Source of the DNA: an uncultured Spirochaetaceae bacterium
GTDB lineage: Bacteria > Spirochaetota > Spirochaetia > Sphaerochaetales > Sphaerochaetaceae
Assembly (NCBI GenBank): GCA_944392985.1
Contig: CALXYL010000006.1
Span: 1 to 64,000 of the forward strand
Direction: 5' to 3'
DNA length: 64,000 nt
This document shows positions 43,382 to 51,096 of this stretch, piece by piece. Under the pieces are notes generated by a model that saw only the letters and a list, made by a program, of their open reading frames with translations, had not been told where the DNA came from and searched no databases. Within the stretch, counting starts at the first letter, position 1, and every line of letters starts with the position of its first letter. The position numbers and the translations under genes are program-made.

Positions 43382-44985
43382 TTTGCCTCCTTTCCTGTCT
43401 TGCCGACCATGAGGATTCCGAAATCCTCGCTCGGTGTGGATGCCGGCAGGATGCCGGAGATAGCGCCGTCCGTGACGATGGCGATGCGGTCACAGCACTG
43501 CCTGAGTTCCTCAAGCTCGGAGGAGATCATGACGATCGTAACGCCGTTTTCCCTGTTGTATCTCTTCAGTGCCTGCAGAACGAGTGCTTTCGCCCCGATA
43601 TCGATTCCCCTTGTGGGCTCGGAGACGAAGAGCAGCTTGGGCTGGAGTGCGAATGCCTTGGCAAGGCAGATCTTCTGCTGGTTTCCACCTGAAAGCTCCT
43701 TTGCCCTCTGCTTGGAGGATGTACACTTGATCTGGAGCTCGTTGATGTACTGATCGGTGATCTCCTTGATCGCTTCCTGATCCCTCCACTTTATAAGACC
43801 GCCGAGATACTGCTTGAGGAACCTGTTCTGTGTCTGCATCGCAGTGAATGCGACATTCCACTCAAGCGATTCATCAAGGAGAAGTCCTACGCCCCTCCTG
43901 TCCTCGGAGACGAATGCAAGCGAGGCATCGAGGCATGCACGGGGATTGTTCAGCTGTATTTCCTGTCCATTGAGCTTCACGCTGCCGCCAGCAGGGTAGA
44001 GCCCCATGATTCCGTTCGGGATACCGATCTTGCCCTGTCCTGCAAGTCCTCCGATTCCAAGGAACTCGCCCTGATGGACCTCAAGGTTGACATCCTTCAC
44101 TGTCTCGCCGGGCATATCGACCCAGAGATTCTTGATGGAAAGGACGATCTTGTCGGAAAGAGGACGCTCCTCTGCCTTTTCCTTCGCCCTTCCTGCGCTG
44201 ACCTCGCGGCCGACCATAAGCCTTGCCATCTCCTGGATGGAAGTTGAGGCGGCATCAAGCTCGTTGATGATGCGGCCATCGCGCATGACGATGACTTTAT
44301 TGCAGACATCGAGGATCTCCTGCAGACGGTGCGTGATGAAGATCACGGAAATGCCCTGTGCTGAGAGGTTCCTGATTGCCTTCAGCAGCATCTCCGCTTC
44401 CTTCTCGGAAAGGACGGCTGTCGGCTCGTCGAGCACAAGAAGCCTGATCGAACTCTTGGAGATCTCCCTGGAAATCTCCGTGAACTGCTTGTGTCCAACA
44501 GGCATTTCAGATACGAGCATGTCAGGATCAAGGGTGACGCCGAGCTTTGTGATGGCATCGATTGCCTTCTTCTGAAGCTCCTTCCTGTCTATTGTATTCG
44601 TCCTGGGCCCAAAGACGAGCGAGAGGACATTCTTGTTTTCAGGTTCTCTATTGAGGAGTATGTTCTCTGCCGCGGTGAAACCTGGGAGCAGGGAAAACTC
44701 CTGATGTACCATGCCGATTCCGGCCTTCAGCGCATCCAGGGGGGATGCGAATTTCACTTCCTTTCCGTCTATGAGGACCTTTCCCCCATAGCCTCCCGTC
44801 TGATGAATGACGTCCATTCCGAAGAGGATGTTCATCAGGGTGCTCTTTCCTGCTCCATTCTCACCAACGAGACCAAGCACCTCACCCTGCTTCAGCTTGA
44901 AGCTGACGTCCTTCAGTACGGGGTTTCCATTGTACTCCTTGCTCACATTCTGCATTTCGAGCAAAGGCATAGTCATTTCACTCAT
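43378..44985 (-). CDS. ABC transporter ATP-binding protein of the DUF3798 cassette, two ABC domains
   Basis: A 535-residue double ABC protein. Domain 1 has Walker A GENGAGKST and Walker B LLVLDEPTAVLSEKEA. Domain 2 has a modified P-loop (GLAGQGKIGIPNGIMG), signature ELSGGNQQKICLAKA and EPTRGIDIGAK. It is somewhat longer than RbsA-type proteins. In domain 1 the segment before Walker B reads EMPVGHKQFTEISREI in place of LSxGxxQ, which is usual for the weak signature of the first domain. AAGGGG stands before the ATG. A hairpin separates it from the binding-protein gene upstream. Confidence 0.87.
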   Translation of the reverse strand: MSEMTMPLLEMQNVSKEYNGNPVLKDVSFKLKQGEVLGLVGENGAGKSTLMNILFGMDVIHQTGGYGGKVLIDGKEVKFASPLDALKAGIGMVHQEFSLLPGFTAAENILLNREPENKNVLSLVFGPRTNTIDRKELQKKAIDAITKLGVTLDPDMLVSEMPVGHKQFTEISREISKSSIRLLVLDEPTAVLSEKEAEMLLKAIRNLSAQGISVIFITHRLQEILDVCNKVIVMRDGRIINELDAASTSIQEMARLMVGREVSAGRAKEKAEERPLSDKIVLSIKNLWVDMPGETVKDVNLEVHQGEFLGIGGLAGQGKIGIPNGIMGLYPAGGSVKLNGQEIQLNNPRACLDASLAFVSEDRRGVGLLLDESLEWNVAFTAMQTQNRFLKQYLGGLIKWRDQEAIKEITDQYINELQIKCTSSKQRAKELSGGNQQKICLAKAFALQPKLLFVSEPTRGIDIGAKALVLQALKRYNRENGVTIVMISSELEELRQCCDRIAIVTDGAISGILPASTPSEDFGILMVGKTGKEAK

Positions 44986-45010
44986 TCTTACCCCTTATAT
45001 TCACAGAAGA

Positions 45011-45032
45011 AAGGGGAGGAGACCCTCCCCTT
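45011..45032 (-). terminator. Attenuating hairpin between binding protein and ATPase genes
   Basis: AAGGGGAGG and CCTCCCCTT pair perfectly over a 4-base loop, followed on the minus strand by TCTTCTGT. The stem is strong but the T-tract is poor, which fits partial termination or protection of the upstream message. Confidence 0.6.
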
Positions 45033-45051
45033 ATCCTTTGAGGATCGAAGA

Positions 45052-46269
45052 TCAGTTGAACTCCTTTCCTGTCATGTAGAAGCACCACTCAGGAACTTCG
45101 ACATCAGTGTTGCCCATGTAGTATCCCGGATTGCCCATGATGTAGGTATCCTGGTAAACAAGGACGAAGTTGTCGGAGGAGACGCCGGATGTAGCGTCGA
45201 CATAGTATGATCCGTTCCAGTCAGCACCAGGAGTATAGTGCGAGAATGCCTTTCTGATGTTGCGGATGGATGTATAGTCATAATCCTCACCATTCATCTC
45301 AGCTGTGACAGCCTCGATAGCAAGGCGGCCAAGGCCAGCGGATGTTGTGTAGCCGTAGCTGTATGCCCAGGTTCCGAAGCGACCAGCGCCACCCTGCTCA
45401 TTGACAGCGGCCTCGACCTTGGCAAGGATTGCCGGGAAGTCGCCAGCCTCTGCGGAGAGGTCGATTCCAAGAGCTCCAGGATAACCCATGAGCGGTGACG
45501 GGAGGTCAGCCTCAACAAAGTATCCACCATAGTTCATCAGCTGCCTGAGAAGAGGCTCTGTATGAGCATCGTTGGTGCAGAAGAATGCTGAGTTCTCGCC
45601 ATACTGCTTGATCCACTCGGGAGTTCTCTCGAGGATGTACTGCTGTGCACCTGCGATTCCGACATCGGATGTCGGGTCAGGAGCGGAGACATCGACGAAA
45701 TCCATGCCAAGCTCGTTGCAGGTCTGGATCATGATTGCCCTTCTTCTCTGCATCTTCTCCATTGCGAGGTGGCGCGGGAAGGAGATGTGGACGAATGTCT
45801 GGCAGCCGAGCTCGTGAGCAGCATTGATCATCAGGTAGCCACGGGCAACGAAGTCATTGGATGTGGCGAGATCAGCAGCGCCGGAGATGAGGTAGGGCTC
45901 CTCATGGGACTCGCCAGCGAAGCAGAGGATGTCCGGGCGGACAGCCTTGATCTGGCGGAAAGCCTCAGCTGTTCCAGGAACAGCCTGGTTGACGATGACA
46001 GCCTTCATGAGAGGATCGTCAGCGAGGCCGGCGATGACGGAGATCGTTGTCTCCTGCTCTTCCATGAAGTTATCAGGATAGGTCATGTGCTGGATGTATC
46101 CGCCGTCTGCGACTGTACCATACTCTGCGATGAGAGCCTCAGCACCGCGCAGGTCATCCTCCGACTGGGATACTGTACCTGTTACGATACCGATATGGAA
46201 CGGTGCATCTGCAAAAACAGCAGAGGACAGCACTACGAGAACCATAAGAGCTGTAAAGAGTTTCTTCAT
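45052..46269 (-). CDS. Periplasmic binding protein, DUF3798 type
   Basis: A 405-residue exported protein. The start at 46269 follows GGGAG and gives the signal peptide MKKLFTALMVLVVLSSAVFA, without lipobox. The mature chain begins FHIGIVTGTVSQSEDDLRGA and continues with MKAVIVNQAVPGTAEAFRQI, DILCFAGESHEEPYLI, HELGCQTFVHISFPRHLA and the WCFYMTGKEF end, which I recognise as the uncharacterised DUF3798 family found in Clostridia, fusobacteria and spirochaetes. The fold is that of a type I periplasmic binding protein. It leads a five-gene operon. The ligand is not known; nothing in the neighbourhood names it. Confidence 0.78.
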   Translation of the reverse strand: MKKLFTALMVLVVLSSAVFADAPFHIGIVTGTVSQSEDDLRGAEALIAEYGTVADGGYIQHMTYPDNFMEEQETTISVIAGLADDPLMKAVIVNQAVPGTAEAFRQIKAVRPDILCFAGESHEEPYLISGAADLATSNDFVARGYLMINAAHELGCQTFVHISFPRHLAMEKMQRRRAIMIQTCNELGMDFVDVSAPDPTSDVGIAGAQQYILERTPEWIKQYGENSAFFCTNDAHTEPLLRQLMNYGGYFVEADLPSPLMGYPGALGIDLSAEAGDFPAILAKVEAAVNEQGGAGRFGTWAYSYGYTTSAGLGRLAIEAVTAEMNGEDYDYTSIRNIRKAFSHYTPGADWNGSYYVDATSGVSSDNFVLVYQDTYIMGNPGYYMGNTDVEVPEWCFYMTGKEFN

Positions 46270-46300
46270 TGTGCACTCCCTTTGATTAGTATGGTCTGAC

Positions 46301-46328
46301 TTTATCATTTCAAAGAGGATGTATGCAA
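46301..46328 (-). promoter_or_regulatory. Possible promoter of the DUF3798 cassette
   Basis: On the minus strand TTGCAT (46323-46328), 16 bases, GATAAA (46301-46306), about 32 bases before the ATG. Both boxes deviate from consensus. Confidence 0.35.
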
Positions 46329-46397
46329 GATGATGTATTGATTTTCATGATTTATGCAGAAAAAATAATCCGGTTTTCAGCATCACAAGGACGTCAT

Positions 46398-47192
46398 ATG
46401 TCGTGGTTATTCTTTTATATAGAATGCATGAACGAATACAAGGACACATCTGATTCGCTGAGAATGCTCTTCGCGGAAGCTGTGAAAGGGGACAGGAAGG
46501 CTGAGGAAGCACTGCTGGAAGCCTTTACGCCGATGCTCAGGTCCGTTGCCGCCGAGTATCTTGATGCCGCTGAGGGCAGGGAGGAGATGGATGACCTCAT
46601 GCAGATCGCTTCGATGGGATTCATCCTAGCGCTCCGCCGCTTCGATCCTGATATATCCCCGGCATTCATCCCGTATGTGCGATACGGGGCGAGGATGGCG
46701 ATCCGCGATCACCTGTGCTCGTCGATGCGCCTTATAAGGTTGCCCAAGGGCATGGTGGAACGCGTGTCGAAGCTATCCCACGCATACAGAACGCTTGAAG
46801 AGGAAGGCAATGAACATCCTGCTGAGGAGGATCTCATGGCAAGGACCGGCTTCTCCCGTACCGTGCTTGCCCGCACTGAGAGGGCACGACGGATGCAGCT
46901 TCCGATGAGCCTTGACCATGAATACGGGGATGGAAGTAGCGCTTCATCCTTCATACCGTCAGCAGAATGCGTGGAGGAGGAAGCGGAGGCTGTCCTGATG
47001 GAGGATCGCCTTAGGGGGATAGTTGCCCGTCTTTCCCGCATTGACCGCTTTGTCATCAGTGCATACTATGGCGCGTTTGGTTCCAGGAAGCTGGGATCTG
47101 GGGAGATCGCCAGGAAGCTGAGCGTGAGCGGGGAGGCTGTGCGGAAGAGGACGAAGCGGATCGAGGAGAGGCTATGCAGGATGATTTCATGA
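46398..47192 (+). CDS. Sigma-70-family RNA polymerase sigma factor
   Basis: About 264 residues. Region 2 is seen in LMQIASMGFILALRRFDPD followed by FIPYVRYGARMAIRDHL; region 3 in RLPKGMVERVSKLSHAY and DLMARTGFSRTVLARTERA; region 4 in SGEIARKLSVSGEAVRKRTKRIEERL. The size and the absence of region 1 make it a group 3 alternative sigma factor. The start at 46398 is preceded by AAGGACGTCAT; the ATG at 46428 (254 residues) would give a more typical N-terminus but lacks a site. It is divergent from the DUF3798 cassette. Regulon unknown; no anti-sigma gene is adjacent. Confidence 0.8.
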   Translation: MSWLFFYIECMNEYKDTSDSLRMLFAEAVKGDRKAEEALLEAFTPMLRSVAAEYLDAAEGREEMDDLMQIASMGFILALRRFDPDISPAFIPYVRYGARMAIRDHLCSSMRLIRLPKGMVERVSKLSHAYRTLEEEGNEHPAEEDLMARTGFSRTVLARTERARRMQLPMSLDHEYGDGSSASSFIPSAECVEEEAEAVLMEDRLRGIVARLSRIDRFVISAYYGAFGSRKLGSGEIARKLSVSGEAVRKRTKRIEERLCRMIS

Positions 47193-47210
47193 TGCTACGC
47201 TTTCTATGAG

Positions 47211-47696
47211 ATGGTCAGGAAGGCAGATGAATGTGATCTGGAGGAAATCCTCCTTATATATGATAAAGCACGCGCGTATATGAGGCAGATGGGCAACCCC
47301 TGCCAGTGGCAGGGAAGCTACCCGGGAAGGGCTGTCCTGGAGTATGACATCGATCAGGAGCAGCTATATGTGCTTTATGATGACTTCGGCATTTATGGTG
47401 TGTTCATGATGCGCATCGGGGATGATCCCACATATGCTTCCATACGAACCGGTTCCTGGCTTGATGATTCTCCATATGCGGTCATACATAGGATCGCATC
47501 GTCAGGAAGGCGCAAAGGTGTCCTCCATGAAGCCCTGCTGTACACATCCCGGTTCACTCATCACATCAGGATCGATACGCATGAGCTTAACCGCCCGATG
47601 CAGTCGGCTCTTGCAAGGGAGGGCTTTGTGCGGACAGGGATCATAATCTGCTCCGATGGTACCGACCGGGTCGCATTCGAGCTTGTGGGAGATTGA
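47211..47696 (+). CDS. GNAT-family N-acetyltransferase
   Basis: A 161-residue protein with the GNAT layout: RKADECDLEEILLIYDKARAYM at the N-terminus, a central strand pair (YVLYDDFGIYGVFMMRIG), and the C-terminal DTHELNRPMQSALAREGFVRTG, which is the usual end of the fold. The acetyl-CoA loop reads RIASSGRRKGVLHEAL, a looser version of the R/Q-x-x-G-x-G/A motif. Substrate unknown. It follows the sigma gene by 18 bases and overlaps the frame upstream of the next kinase gene. Confidence 0.75.
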   Translation: MVRKADECDLEEILLIYDKARAYMRQMGNPCQWQGSYPGRAVLEYDIDQEQLYVLYDDFGIYGVFMMRIGDDPTYASIRTGSWLDDSPYAVIHRIASSGRRKGVLHEALLYTSRFTHHIRIDTHELNRPMQSALAREGFVRTGIIICSDGTDRVAFELVGD

Positions 47697-47749
47697 GCTA
47701 CCGCTCATATTGGGCTAATCTCCTTCCCTGTAAAGGGAGAATATCTGAA

Positions 47750-48835
47750 ATGGCTGTAATCGTTTCATTCGGTGAGATCATGGCAAGGATCACGACTGAG
47801 GGGTATTTCACGTTCCGCCAGGCGTTGCCGGGACGTGTATCGCTCTGCTTTGCAGGAGCTGAGGCGAATGTCGCCGCTTCGGTTTCGCTGCTTGGTGGGA
47901 ATGCGCGCTATATCACGGCTCTGCCTGATAATGATATCTCAGCCGCGTGCATCGGGAATCTGAGGAATCTCGGTGTCGATACATCCGGTATCATCAGGAA
48001 GGATGGGGGAAGGCTTGGGATCTACTTCGTGGAGACAGGTGCTGACCAGAGACCAAGCAAGGTGATCTATGACAGGGATGGATCGACATTCTCGACCGTT
48101 TCTGGCTCGGAATATGATTGGGATACGGCTTTCAGGGATGCTTCCATTCTCCATGTATCGGGTATCACGCCAGCTGTCTCGAGGACTGCGGCGGAAGCAC
48201 AGCTGATGTGCATGAAGAAGGCGAAGGAACACGGCCTGACGATCTCCTTTGACTGCAACTTCCGCTCGAAGCTGTGGAACTGGGAGCCGGGGACACCGAA
48301 GGAGGTACTGGCCGGACGTGTGATGAGGGAGATGATGGAGTATGTCGATATCCTCTTTGCGGCTCGTATCGATGCGCAGGCCCTTCTCGGTGTGGAGGTC
48401 GGATGTCCCTCGTCGTATTCGCGCATCGATGAGCAGCCATATGTCGCGGAGGCTGTCAGCCGCCGCTTCCCAAGCGTGAGGATGCTGCTGACGACAATGA
48501 GGCAGTCCTTGAGCGCCACACATAACAGGTGGGGTGCCGCGCTTTATGATCTCTCAAATGGGCTTCAGTATGTATCTCCATGTGTGGATGGAAGATATGT
48601 TCCATATGATATAACTGCGATCGTCGATAGGATAGGAGCGGGTGACAGCTTTGCTGCAGGAATCCTCTATGCACTTGGAGATGAGGAGCTGAATAAGGAT
48701 CTACAGACAGTTGTGGATTTCGCGACTGCTTCGTCATGCCTCTGCCATACGATCGAGCAGGACATCAACTATGTTTCGAAGGATGATGTGCTTGCCCTTA
48801 TGAGGAGCGGAGGACATGGAACGGTATCGCGTTAG
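47750..48835 (+). CDS. kdgK: 2-dehydro-3-deoxygluconokinase-type PfkB kinase
   Basis: A 361-residue ribokinase-family protein. The N-terminus SFGEIMARITTEGYFTFRQA and FAGAEANVAASVSLLGG match KDG kinases, and the PfkB signature DRIGAGDSFAAGILYALG near the C-terminus holds the anion hole and catalytic Asp. It should phosphorylate 2-keto-3-deoxygluconate in uronate breakdown; other sugar acids are possible. The start at 47750 follows GGGAGA. No uronate genes are visible beside it. Confidence 0.8.
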   Translation: MAVIVSFGEIMARITTEGYFTFRQALPGRVSLCFAGAEANVAASVSLLGGNARYITALPDNDISAACIGNLRNLGVDTSGIIRKDGGRLGIYFVETGADQRPSKVIYDRDGSTFSTVSGSEYDWDTAFRDASILHVSGITPAVSRTAAEAQLMCMKKAKEHGLTISFDCNFRSKLWNWEPGTPKEVLAGRVMREMMEYVDILFAARIDAQALLGVEVGCPSSYSRIDEQPYVAEAVSRRFPSVRMLLTTMRQSLSATHNRWGAALYDLSNGLQYVSPCVDGRYVPYDITAIVDRIGAGDSFAAGILYALGDEELNKDLQTVVDFATASSCLCHTIEQDINYVSKDDVLALMRSGGHGTVSR

Positions 48836-48886
48836 TGTTGTCGATTCATCATTGCTTTGCTAACCTATTGCCAAGGAGATGATACT

Positions 48887-49261
48887 ATGGGACTTTCATT
48901 TTACAGGTGCCCCGAATGCGGGGAGATCGTGATGATGGTAAAGAAGGGCGGCTGCACTCCTTCGTGCTGCGGGAAGCCTATGGCTGAGCTGAAGGCCAAC
49001 ACTACAGATGCCGCCACGGAGAAGCATGTTCCGGTTGCTGCTGTGAAGGATAGGGAGATCGATGTGAAGGTCGGTTCCGTTCCCCATCCGATGACAGAGG
49101 AGCATCTGATCGAGTGGATTGCCGTTGAGACGAAGCAGGGAGTGAAGATCAAGTACCTGGAATCTGGTGATAGGCCGGAAGAGGTATTCTGCAATAACGG
49201 GGATGCTGTAGCTGTCTATGCGTACTGCAACCTCCATGGGCTGTGGAAGGCTGATCTCTGA
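48887..49261 (+). CDS. dfx: Desulfoferrodoxin (superoxide reductase)
   Basis: A 124-residue two-iron superoxide reductase. The desulforedoxin-like centre uses Cys 8, 11, 27 and 28 (YRCPECGE and TPSCCGKP). The active-site iron is bound by His 47, 67, 73, 117 and Cys 114 (KHVPV, PHPMTEEHLIEW, YCNLHGLW). It reduces superoxide to peroxide without making oxygen, a defence typical of anaerobes. AAGGAG stands eight bases before the ATG. A terminator follows. Confidence 0.96.
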   Translation: MGLSFYRCPECGEIVMMVKKGGCTPSCCGKPMAELKANTTDAATEKHVPVAAVKDREIDVKVGSVPHPMTEEHLIEWIAVETKQGVKIKYLESGDRPEEVFCNNGDAVAVYAYCNLHGLWKADL

Positions 49262-49280
49262 TCCATCGTCATGCAAAGGG

Positions 49281-49320
49281 AAGCACCCAGTCGAGGGATC
49301 TCCTCAATCTGGGTGCTTTT
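49281..49320 (+). terminator. Terminator after desulfoferrodoxin
   Basis: AAGCACCCAG (49281-49290) pairs perfectly with CTGGGTGCTT (49309-49318), an 18-base loop and two further T residues. It may also help stop the convergent dehydrogenase transcript. Confidence 0.7.
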
Positions 49321-49334
49321 CCATTAGGATGGGA

Positions 49335-50315
49335 TCACCTGACCTGGTTCGTCAGCACCTTTCCTTCCTCTGCTTCCCTGATGTTCCCAAGCGTTGTCTG
49401 GCTTATCGCCATGAGCGCTTCCTTCGTAAGGTAGCCCTGATGGGATGTGATGATGACATTCGGCATGCTGATAAGGCGTGCAAGGGTATCATCCGCGATT
49501 CCCTCATCGCTCTGGTCGGTATAGAAGATGCCAGCCTCCTCCTCGTAGACATCAAGGGCGGCTCCGCCTATCCTGCGTGCCTTGAGCGCCTCCAGAAGGG
49601 CTTCGGAGTCGATGAGCCCACCGCGGGAAGTGTTGATGATATACGCAGTATCCTTCATATCCTCAAGGGTCCTTTCGTTTATCAGATGCCTGTTCTCATT
49701 GGTGAGTGGGCAGTAGAGGCTGACAACGTCCGATTCCTTCAGGAGCGTATCCAGATCGGTGTACTCAACTCCCTCGATCTCTGCAGGATAGGGATCATAG
49801 GCGAGTACCTTCATACCGAAACCTTTGGCTATGTCGATAGCGGCGCGTCCGATCTTTCCCGTTCCGACGATACCCATCGTTTTTCCATGAAGGTCGATCC
49901 CTACAAGGCCGGAAAGAGAGAAGTTGAACTCCCTTGTCCTGACGTATGCGTGCGTCAGCTTTCTCACAAGCGCAAGAAGAAGCGCGAATGAATGCTCTGC
50001 GACAGCATGGGGGCTGTATGCCGGAACCCTCACAACCGGTATCCCTTTCTTGAGGGCGTACTGGTAATCAGTGTTGTTGAAGCCTGCTGAGCGAAGCGCG
50101 ATGAGCTTAACGCCTTCAGATGCGAGGATATCTATGACATCCCTGTCCACGGTGCAGTTGACGAACGGGCAAACGACATCACAGCCGCGTGCCAGTATTG
50201 CGGTATGGTGGTTGAGCGCAGCATCGAGGTAGAGTATATCGTAGCCATATTCCTTATTCGCCTCATCAAAGAAATGCTTATCATAAGACTTTGTATCAAA
50301 AAGAGCTATTTTCAT
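49335..50315 (-). CDS. ldhA: D-lactate dehydrogenase
   Basis: A 326-residue D-2-hydroxyacid dehydrogenase closest in pattern to LdhA: RSAGFNNTDYQYA, VPAYSPHAVAEHSFALLLAL, the NAD turn GIVGTGKIGRAAIDIAKGFGM, the catalytic Arg in NTSRGGLIDS, Glu in DVYEEEAG and His in ITSHQGYLTKEA. It reduces pyruvate to D-lactate in fermentation. AGGAG precedes the ATG and a good promoter lies upstream. Confidence 0.93.
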   Translation of the reverse strand: MKIALFDTKSYDKHFFDEANKEYGYDILYLDAALNHHTAILARGCDVVCPFVNCTVDRDVIDILASEGVKLIALRSAGFNNTDYQYALKKGIPVVRVPAYSPHAVAEHSFALLLALVRKLTHAYVRTREFNFSLSGLVGIDLHGKTMGIVGTGKIGRAAIDIAKGFGMKVLAYDPYPAEIEGVEYTDLDTLLKESDVVSLYCPLTNENRHLINERTLEDMKDTAYIINTSRGGLIDSEALLEALKARRIGGAALDVYEEEAGIFYTDQSDEGIADDTLARLISMPNVIITSHQGYLTKEALMAISQTTLGNIREAEEGKVLTNQVR

Positions 50316-50332
50316 ATCTGTCTCCTATGGAC

Positions 50333-50361
50333 AATGTAATGCCAGTCCTCTGCATCGGCAA
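50333..50361 (-). promoter_or_regulatory. Promoter of ldhA
   Basis: On the minus strand TTGCCG (50356-50361), 17 bases, TACATT (50333-50338). The -10 box ends 17 bases before the ATG. Just to its right lies the divergent promoter of the lipoprotein gene. Confidence 0.5.
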
Positions 50362-50366
50362 GCATA

Positions 50367-50395
50367 TTGATTGCAGGGGCGGCGGAGTGTAGAAT
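50367..50395 (+). promoter_or_regulatory. Promoter of the lipoprotein-rarA pair, predicted leaderless
   Basis: TTGATT (50367-50372), 17 bases, TAGAAT (50390-50395). The -10 box ends only 8 bases before the ATG at 50404, so the transcript should start at or next to the start codon. No Shine-Dalgarno site is present. Confidence 0.55.
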
Positions 50396-50403
50396 CCAGA
50401 GCT

Positions 50404-51096
50404 ATGGGAAAGTTCATTGCGATCCTTCTTCTTCCGCTCCTCGCAGCATCGTGCGTGACAGAGCAGGGGGTACATCACTACACTTCTCAGGAACGGATGG
50501 AAGCGATCATCGTCCTTGGCGATGATATGATTGAGAGTGCAGCCTCCGAGGGGGATATCGATGCGGCTGCTTTCATGGCGGCGCTTCCCGCTGAATTCAC
50601 TGCCTATGATGGATACTCCCCGATCTATGATTCGCTTGCATCATCCTACACTGCATCGCTTTCCCGCATTGTCTCGCCATATCTTGATATCTGCTACTCG
50701 ATGGTCTCCGGGTATATCGAGGAGATTGCATCTGAGGCATCCGATGATGCCGTAATCAATCCAGAAGGGGTCACTGATGCCGTGCAGGCGGCTTCAGCCA
50801 GGCCCGTTTATGATGCGCTTCTTGCGGTGCTTGAGGAGGAAGAGGGGAATCTGGATGCCGCTTTCCGTGAGGCGAGGGCCATCTTCTCGTCGGTACGGGA
50901 TTCCTATCTGAATCTCTCCATCGTCGGCGCGGAGGAGACTCTTCCCGATCCCCGTCCGATTCCTCTCCCGATGATTGCGTTCGCAGCCGAGGATGAGCTT
51001 TTCCGCCGCCTCGGGGATGCCGAACGCAGACTGAAAAGCATTGTTCCCGAGACGGAGGATTCGCCTTATGCTGTTTTCTGGGAGGGTACGATTTGA
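50404..51096 (+). CDS. Exported lipoprotein of unknown function
   Basis: A 230-residue protein. The signal MGKFIAILLLPLLAASC ends in a lipobox cysteine at residue 17. The mature part is mostly helical and acidic, with repeated Ala/Ser/Glu-rich segments and no motif I recognise. The ATG at 50404 is chosen because it begins the lipoprotein signal; it lies 8 bases from the -10 box. The stop overlaps the TTG start of rarA. A tetratricopeptide-like fold is possible but not supported. Confidence 0.6.
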   Translation: MGKFIAILLLPLLAASCVTEQGVHHYTSQERMEAIIVLGDDMIESAASEGDIDAAAFMAALPAEFTAYDGYSPIYDSLASSYTASLSRIVSPYLDICYSMVSGYIEEIASEASDDAVINPEGVTDAVQAASARPVYDALLAVLEEEEGNLDAAFREARAIFSSVRDSYLNLSIVGAEETLPDPRPIPLPMIAFAAEDELFRRLGDAERRLKSIVPETEDSPYAVFWEGTI

